Source of the DNA: Cyclobacteriaceae bacterium
GTDB lineage: Bacteria > Bacteroidota > Bacteroidia > Cytophagales > Cyclobacteriaceae
DNA: 11,003 nt
Assembly (NCBI GenBank): GCA_013140395.1
Contig: JABFSY010000276.1
Coordinates: forward strand, 1-11,003
Reading direction: 5' to 3'
Shown: positions 7,314 through 11,003 of the stretch, in pieces
Layout: every line of letters starts with the position of its first letter
Position numbering within the stretch: position 1 is the stretch's first letter
Program-made: the position numbers and the translations under genes
The notes under the pieces: model-generated
Databases searched by the model: none
Seen by the model: the letters and a program-made list of their open reading frames with translations, nothing else
Told to the model about the DNA's origin: nothing

Positions 7314-7754
7314 ATGCATTCGTTACTACTGGCCACCCATTCAATTCTTCGCTATTTTATATTAATCAGCCTGGTTTGGGTCATCGCTCGATCGTTGGCA
7401 GGTTGGTTAAATAAAACTGGTTATGTTAAATTAGACGACCAACTAGGATTCGGTCTATTTATGCTCACCCACACGCAGTTGCTATTGGGCATTATTCTTT
7501 TTTTTGTAAGCCCGATTGTCATATTTAGTGGAGCCTCCATGAAAGTTCCTGCAGCTCGTTATTGGCTGGTAGAGCACAATACAGGAATGCTTGTTGCGGT
7601 TGCCTTCATTACGATGGCGCGTATAACGTCAAAGAAGATGACTGATTCCATTTCCAAGCATAAAAGGATGTTCATTTTTAATGCGATTGCACTAGCCACG
7701 ATCCTGCTCATGATTTTCCAGAGTAAACGTGGGTTTCTGGGCATCACTTACTAA
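7314..7754 (+). CDS. Small four-helix membrane protein, cytochrome b-like family
   Basis: A 146-residue integral membrane protein with four predicted helices (about 3-30, 44-71, 84-103 and 118-136). Histidines sit in or next to them: His9 in ATHSILRY, His53 in LTHTQLLLG, His88 in VEHNTGM and His116 in SKHKRMF. I recognise the pattern from Bacteroidota proteins often labelled 'cytochrome B'. The regularly placed helix histidines make haem b binding plausible, but it is unproven. No CxxCH motif is present. I start it at the ATG (MHSLLLATHS), which fits the family start, rather than at the in-frame TTG seven codons upstream. It is divergent from the channel gene, with 119 bases between the two start codons, and lies 62 bases before the OmpA-type gene. 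It could alternatively be a non-haem membrane protein; function unknown. Confidence 0.8.
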   Translation: MHSLLLATHSILRYFILISLVWVIARSLAGWLNKTGYVKLDDQLGFGLFMLTHTQLLLGIILFFVSPIVIFSGASMKVPAARYWLVEHNTGMLVAVAFITMARITSKKMTDSISKHKRMFIFNAIALATILLMIFQSKRGFLGITY

Positions 7755-7816
7755 TTTGATCGCAGAACTATATAGTGTTGTTTTTTAGACTTGATGCTAG
7801 CCAAAGAAAATTTCCT

Positions 7817-9577
7817 ATGAAACTCCTTTCGTTGTTTTTTTTGTTTTGTGTTAGTTATGTTGCCCACGCGCAAGAAATTAGCGCACGTTACGAGTTGGTT
7901 AAAATGAACGACAACGTAAATACTCGTTATAACGAGGTGTCGCCCGTTGTTTCACCAGATGGCAAAAGCCTTTACTATTTTGTGGCTAATCATCCAGAGA
8001 ACACCTATGGAAAGGACGGTAGTCAGGATATTTGGGTGTCATCACTGGATGATAAAGGCCAGTGGATGAAAGCCAAGCATTTGGGTGCCCCCTTTAATCA
8101 AAATCGATACAATCAAGTCTTTAATTTTATGCCGGATGGCTCTCTTTTTATTAGAGGCGGACGAAGCAAAAATTCGAAAGGGTTTTCAATTGTCAGTCTT
8201 GGCGGAAATTGGAATGAGCTAAAAGTGACAGATTTTGACGCGATGGATAAGGGCCAATTCAATGGCGCGACCATTTCAGCTGACGGAAAGCAAATCATCA
8301 TGTATTTTGCCGAGAAAGAGAAAGAAAAGTTTAGCGATTTATACTTTTCTTCTCAACAGCCAGATGGACATTTTTCGAAGCCTGTGAAGTTGAAAATAAG
8401 TTCTATAGCCGATGATTATGCACCTTTTCTCTCGCCCGATCAAAAGACATTGTATTTTGCCAGCAATCGGTTTGTAAAAGATCGCGTGGGGCAAAGTGAT
8501 GTGTATAAAGTAACTCGTCTTGACGACACATGGGTGAATTGGTCGGAACCGCAAAACCTGGGGAGAGCGGTCAATACCCCTTCTGAAGATGCTTATTTTT
8601 CAATTGATGCAAGCGGGAATATTTTCACTGCTCGTGCAGGTGCCACGGTGGACGGTGGCAACTTTGATTTGCTCATACTGAAACCACGAAATATCAAAAT
8701 TTTGTTAACGGGTATGGTGTTCAATGAGAAGACCAAGCAATCCCTACAGGCAGCCATTGAAGTGAAAATGAAAGATCAGAAACCGGTGAGCTTGAAATCC
8801 GGATCTGCGGGAAAATTTGAGACACATATCCCAGAAGTACCTGGCTATACTATCAGTGCCGCTGCAAGCGGGTTTTTGCCCTACACGCAAGATTTCAAGA
8901 TCCCTAAATTGTTGCATGACACAACACTTCACGTAGACATTTATCTGACACCATTGGCAAAGCAACTTACACTGGCTGGCGATGTATTGGATAAAAAGAC
9001 AAGCAGTCGAGTAGCCAATTCAAAAGTAAGCATTGTGTTCAAGAGCGATAGAACCGTAGATTATAAGTTAGCTAGTTCGGATGGAACATACCGACAAGAC
9101 ATTCCAAGCTTAGGATGGTATTTATTGGGTGCCTCTGCGGAAGGCTACTTAAATGCAAGCGATAGCATTCTGGTAGACAATGCTGACCTGACACCCGTCA
9201 CTAAAAACATTTTCCTGACCCCCATTGAAGTAGGGCTTACGGTTCGCTTGAAAAATATCTATTTTGATTTTGATAAAACTACCCTCAAGTCAGAGTCGTT
9301 TGTTGAATTAAATAAAGTGGTGGACTTCCTTAAACAAAATTCAAAAGTTTCAATTGAGATAGCAGGCCACACCGACAGCAAAGGCTCTGATACGTACAAT
9401 GCGAATCTCTCACAAGGGCGTTCTCAGTCCGTGGTTGACTATTTGGTGAGTCAGGGAATTGAAGCATCACGATTGGAGGCTCATGGATACGGAGAATCAA
9501 AACCAATCGAAACCAACGACACCGATGAAGGTCGCGCGAATAATAGGAGGGTAGAATTTACTGTGTTGAAAATGTAG
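7817..9577 (+). CDS. OmpA-family protein with PD40 propeller repeats
   Basis: A 586-residue exported protein. It has a type I signal peptide (1-18, ending YVAHA) with no lipobox cysteine at the cleavage site. A PD40/WD40-like beta-propeller region (about 35-290) shows repeated PDGKSLYY, ADGKQIIMY and PDQKTLYFAS strands. Two carboxypeptidase-regulatory-like beta sandwiches follow (about 295-378 and 385-468), then a C-terminal OmpA domain (about 476-586). In the last, IYFDFDKTTL opens the fold. Asp520 (GHTD) and Arg535 (NLSQGR) are the pair that contacts meso-diaminopimelate in peptidoglycan, spaced 15 residues apart as in E. coli OmpA. It therefore probably anchors an outer-membrane or periplasmic propeller to the cell wall. 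Proteins of this architecture are common in Bacteroidota, some next to type IX secretion components, but none is visible here. I chose the ATG at 7817 because the 14-residue upstream extension would bury the signal peptide. Confidence 0.9.
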   Translation: MKLLSLFFLFCVSYVAHAQEISARYELVKMNDNVNTRYNEVSPVVSPDGKSLYYFVANHPENTYGKDGSQDIWVSSLDDKGQWMKAKHLGAPFNQNRYNQVFNFMPDGSLFIRGGRSKNSKGFSIVSLGGNWNELKVTDFDAMDKGQFNGATISADGKQIIMYFAEKEKEKFSDLYFSSQQPDGHFSKPVKLKISSIADDYAPFLSPDQKTLYFASNRFVKDRVGQSDVYKVTRLDDTWVNWSEPQNLGRAVNTPSEDAYFSIDASGNIFTARAGATVDGGNFDLLILKPRNIKILLTGMVFNEKTKQSLQAAIEVKMKDQKPVSLKSGSAGKFETHIPEVPGYTISAAASGFLPYTQDFKIPKLLHDTTLHVDIYLTPLAKQLTLAGDVLDKKTSSRVANSKVSIVFKSDRTVDYKLASSDGTYRQDIPSLGWYLLGASAEGYLNASDSILVDNADLTPVTKNIFLTPIEVGLTVRLKNIYFDFDKTTLKSESFVELNKVVDFLKQNSKVSIEIAGHTDSKGSDTYNANLSQGRSQSVVDYLVSQGIEASRLEAHGYGESKPIETNDTDEGRANNRRVEFTVLKM

Positions 9578-9583
9578 TTGGGC

Positions 9584-9808
9584 CTATTCAGTGTCTTCCA
9601 GTACTTCCTTAGCCTGATCAAAATCCTTTTCAAAAATATGTAGTCTGACTCCCGGAAAGATATCATTGCGTAGCGGGTAGAGTCCGGTAAAATTTTCTTC
9701 CGTTAGAAAGCAAGGAATGCCATACGCATCCAACTTCGTTTTAGCGATGTTCGCTGCAATGGCGTTGTCAAACGCGGAGTAAATGATGATTTTTTCGGCT
9801 TGGTCCAT
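9584..9808 (-). CDS. DUF2007 small protein
   Basis: A 74-residue soluble acidic protein that fits the DUF2007 family ('putative signal transducing protein'), a ferredoxin-like alpha/beta fold of unknown role. Visible features are the opening beta strand (KIIIYSAFD), a helix (AIAANIAKTKLDAYGI), the CFLTEEN strand and turn, and the closing strand with the helix FDQAKEVLED. These match the family's habit of a strand-helix-strand with a LxxxGI.xxL pattern. It is full length for the family. It converges on the OmpA-type gene with a 6-base gap and diverges from the sigma factor gene, with a candidate promoter at 9825-9857. No biochemical function can be inferred. Confidence 0.8.
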   Translation of the reverse strand: MDQAEKIIIYSAFDNAIAANIAKTKLDAYGIPCFLTEENFTGLYPLRNDIFPGVRLHIFEKDFDQAKEVLEDTE

Positions 9809-9824
9809 TGCGAATTTAGGTGTC

Positions 9825-9857
9825 TAAAGATAGTTATTTAACTTCTAGAGAAGTCAA
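9825..9857 (-). promoter_or_regulatory. Possible promoter of the DUF2007 gene
   Basis: On the minus strand TTG (9857-9855) and TATCTTTA (9832-9825) are separated by 22 bases, inside the Bacteroidota range. The second element matches seven of the eight positions of TAnnTTTG. It would start transcription about 10-12 bases before the DUF2007 ATG at 9808. The 14-base dyad at 9841-9854 lies between the two elements. Confidence 0.35.
9841..9854. promoter_or_regulatory. 14-base dyad ACTTCT-AG-AGAAGT, possible operator
   Basis: A perfect inverted repeat with 6-base arms and a 2-base centre. It lies between the predicted -33 and -7 elements of the DUF2007 promoter, where a bound dimeric repressor would block RNA polymerase. 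Six-base arms can arise by chance, so this is a candidate operator only. Confidence 0.3.
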
Positions 9858-9878
9858 CTCCATTTGTTCTTGGTAATT

Positions 9879-9896
9879 TCCCGATCGCTATCGGGA
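9879..9896. repeat. Perfect hairpin TCCCGAT-CGCT-ATCGGGA
   Basis: A 7-base perfect stem with a 4-base loop, GC-rich against an AT-rich flank. It lies upstream of both divergent genes, so it is not a terminator for either. Palindromes of the TCCCGATNGCTATCGGGA type recur as short intergenic repeats in many Bacteroidota genomes as I recall, and this may be one copy. Its role is unknown. Confidence 0.5.
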
Positions 9897-9928
9897 TAGG
9901 ATGGTCATGAAAAATAAATAGAATTAGC

Positions 9929-9957
9929 TTGTAACATCTGTAAACCCTTGCCGTCTA
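9929..9957 (+). promoter_or_regulatory. Predicted ECF-type (autoregulatory) promoter of the sigma gene
   Basis: TTGTAAC (9929-9935) and CGTCTA (9952-9957) are separated by 16 bases, the geometry of ECF promoters, which typically have an AAC-containing -35 and a CGTC-type -10. Transcription would begin about 9963-9965, leaving only 5-7 bases before the sigma ATG at 9970, so the message would be nearly leaderless. Many ECF factors transcribe their own gene, which makes self-activation the simplest reading. Motif-based inference. Confidence 0.5.
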
Positions 9958-9969
9958 GCTCTTGAAACG

Positions 9970-10482
9970 ATGAATATCGAAGTCTTTGAAACCCGGGTGC
10001 TGCCTACGAAAAACAAGCTTTTTCGGTTTGCTTTCAGGCTTTTGGGCAGCAGCGAGGAGGCCAAGGATGTGGTGCAGGAGGTGATGATGAAGGTGTGGAA
10101 CGGACGCGAGCAGATGGGCGCGATTGACAACATGGAGGCTTGGTGTATGCGCATTACCAAGAATCTATCGCTGGATCGCCTTCGCTCAAAAGAACGCAGA
10201 ACGACCGATTCGATGCAAGAAGGCTTTGAAGTTCGTCAAGAAAGTTTAACACCGTACGAAAAAACAGAAATACATGAAAGCATGCAACGGGTAAATGAAT
10301 TGATTGAAGCACTGCCCGAAAAGCAGCGGCAGGTGATGCACCTTCGTGACATAGAAGGGTACAGTTACAACGAGATTTGTGAAATTCTGGAACTGGACAT
10401 GAGCCAGGTGAAAGTGAATTTGTTTAGGGCGCGAAATTTTGTGCGGGAACGATTGGTAAAATTAAATGCGTATGGACTCTAA
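9970..10482 (+). CDS. ECF-type RNA polymerase sigma factor
   Basis: A 170-residue sigma-70 family factor with only regions 2 and 4, the ECF layout. Region 2 (about 10-75) contains LFRFAFRLLGSSEEAKDVVQ and VMMKVW, followed by AWCMRITKNLSLDRLRSK, which would bind core polymerase and the -10 element. A linker (about 76-104) leads to region 4 (about 107-162), with LPEKQRQVMHLRDIEGYSY and a helix-turn-helix ending VNLFRARNFVRERL for the -35 element. Full length with no extra C-terminal domain. The start is the only ATG that gives the whole of region 2. It overlaps the next gene by about 11 bases, so the two are translationally coupled, as sigma/anti-sigma pairs usually are. A matching ECF-like promoter lies just upstream. 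The stimulus is unknown. Confidence 0.93.
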   Translation: MNIEVFETRVLPTKNKLFRFAFRLLGSSEEAKDVVQEVMMKVWNGREQMGAIDNMEAWCMRITKNLSLDRLRSKERRTTDSMQEGFEVRQESLTPYEKTEIHESMQRVNELIEALPEKQRQVMHLRDIEGYSYNEICEILELDMSQVKVNLFRARNFVRERLVKLNAYGL

Positions 10483-10987
10483 CGAAATAAAGGGATTGCT
10501 GGAGAAGTATTGGAACTGCGAGACATCGCTGGAAGAGGAGCAACAATTGCGCGCTTACTTTCGTGGCGAAGTGCCACAAGCGATGAGCGAGACGGCCGAA
10601 CTATTCCGCTACTTTGAGCTGCATCAGAAGATGACTGTAAGTGGCAAAGATTTTGATGCGGAGGTAAAGAAGAAGATTAAGGGTCACCGCCCAGCAGGAA
10701 AATCAGTAAAGATGTATGCCAACTATGCACGAATTGCGGCTGGCGTGTTAGTGATGGTGGCAGCTGGTTACTTTGTGAGACTGGAAGTGCGGAAAGCGTA
10801 TCCACCTGAAATGGAAGATACGTTTAGTGACCCACGTGTGGCACTAGAAGAAACAAAGAAGGCACTGATGATGATCTCTAACAGCTTTAACAAAGCACAT
10901 CAAGAGGCAGCAAAGATTGAGATGTTTAATGAAGCAGAGGAGAAAATAAAGGGAAAATCAGTAGAAGAAAAAAAAGTGAACATTTAA
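10472..10987 (+). CDS. Single-pass membrane protein, probable anti-sigma partner
   Basis: A 171-residue protein with a soluble N-terminal part (about 1-78, opening EIKGLLEKYWNCETSLEEEQQLR), one membrane helix (about 83-103) and a charged helical C-terminal part (about 104-171). By the positive-inside rule (KSVKMYANYAR before the helix) the N-terminus is cytoplasmic, where it could hold the sigma factor. The gene overlaps the sigma gene and has no other visible role, so anti-sigma function is inferred from arrangement and topology. It lacks the zinc HxxxCxxC motif of classical anti-sigma domains and has no FecR domain, so it belongs to another type, common beside Bacteroidota ECF factors. An ATG two codons upstream (10466) would also work; I prefer 10472 (MDSNEIK). 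The C-terminal segment EETKKALMMISNSFNKA looks like a conserved helical module of unknown role. Confidence 0.75.
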   Translation: MDSNEIKGLLEKYWNCETSLEEEQQLRAYFRGEVPQAMSETAELFRYFELHQKMTVSGKDFDAEVKKKIKGHRPAGKSVKMYANYARIAAGVLVMVAAGYFVRLEVRKAYPPEMEDTFSDPRVALEETKKALMMISNSFNKAHQEAAKIEMFNEAEEKIKGKSVEEKKVNI

Positions 10988-11003
10988 AAGAGAACTTAAA
11001 AAC

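Noticed and set aside
7755..7780. TTTG-N14-TAGTGTTG as a promoter for the OmpA-type gene
   Set aside because: The spacer is too short for the Bacteroidota promoter and the -7 element has a mismatch in the TTTG core.

Overview
The window reads as ordinary chromosome from a member of the Bacteroidota, most likely a Cytophagales-type bacterium. The basis is protein content: a TPR-fused sensor kinase, a PD40/OmpA outer-membrane protein, a DUF2007 protein and an ECF sigma/membrane-partner pair of the Bacteroidota style. Start codons also lack clear Shine-Dalgarno sequences, and upstream regions hold sites close to the Bacteroidota -7 box TAnnTTTG. There are no RNA genes, insertion sequences, CRISPR arrays or broken genes. 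Every stretch without a gene is under 200 bases.

Layout. Positions 2-61 (+) are the tail of a gene that starts outside the window. 165-2237 (+) is a membrane sensor histidine kinase with an N-terminal TPR sensor and no response regulator beside it. Four genes then run on the minus strand. In transcription order they are a pentameric ligand-gated ion channel homologue (7194-6244), cinA (6229-4982, only 14 bases downstream, so probably in the same operon), a 2-oxoacid dehydrogenase E2 subunit (4783-3488, with its own likely promoter) and a cystathionine gamma-synthase/lyase family enzyme (3415-2270). 7314-7754 (+) is a small four-helix membrane protein with intramembrane histidines, divergent from the channel gene. 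7817-9577 (+) is a secreted PD40/OmpA-type peptidoglycan-binding protein. It converges on a small DUF2007 gene (9808-9584, minus). Last come an ECF sigma factor (9970-10482, +) and an overlapping single-pass membrane protein (10472-10987, +) that is probably its regulator.

The most notable gene is the channel homologue at 6244-7194. It has a signal peptide, a pro-loop PFD motif, a GWxI motif, four membrane helices and an M4 helix resembling that of the bacterial channel GLIC. Its extracellular domain is shortened by roughly 20 residues where loop A and the WxP motif normally sit. The second point of interest is the 161-base region between the DUF2007 and sigma genes. It holds a plausible ECF-type autoregulatory promoter (TGTAAC-N16-CGTCTA) almost abutting the sigma start codon, a perfect hairpin, and a 14-base dyad lying between the predicted promoter elements of the DUF2007 gene.

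No single pathway links the whole window. The joint functions that can be supported are the sigma/membrane-regulator pair and the probable channel-cinA transcription unit.
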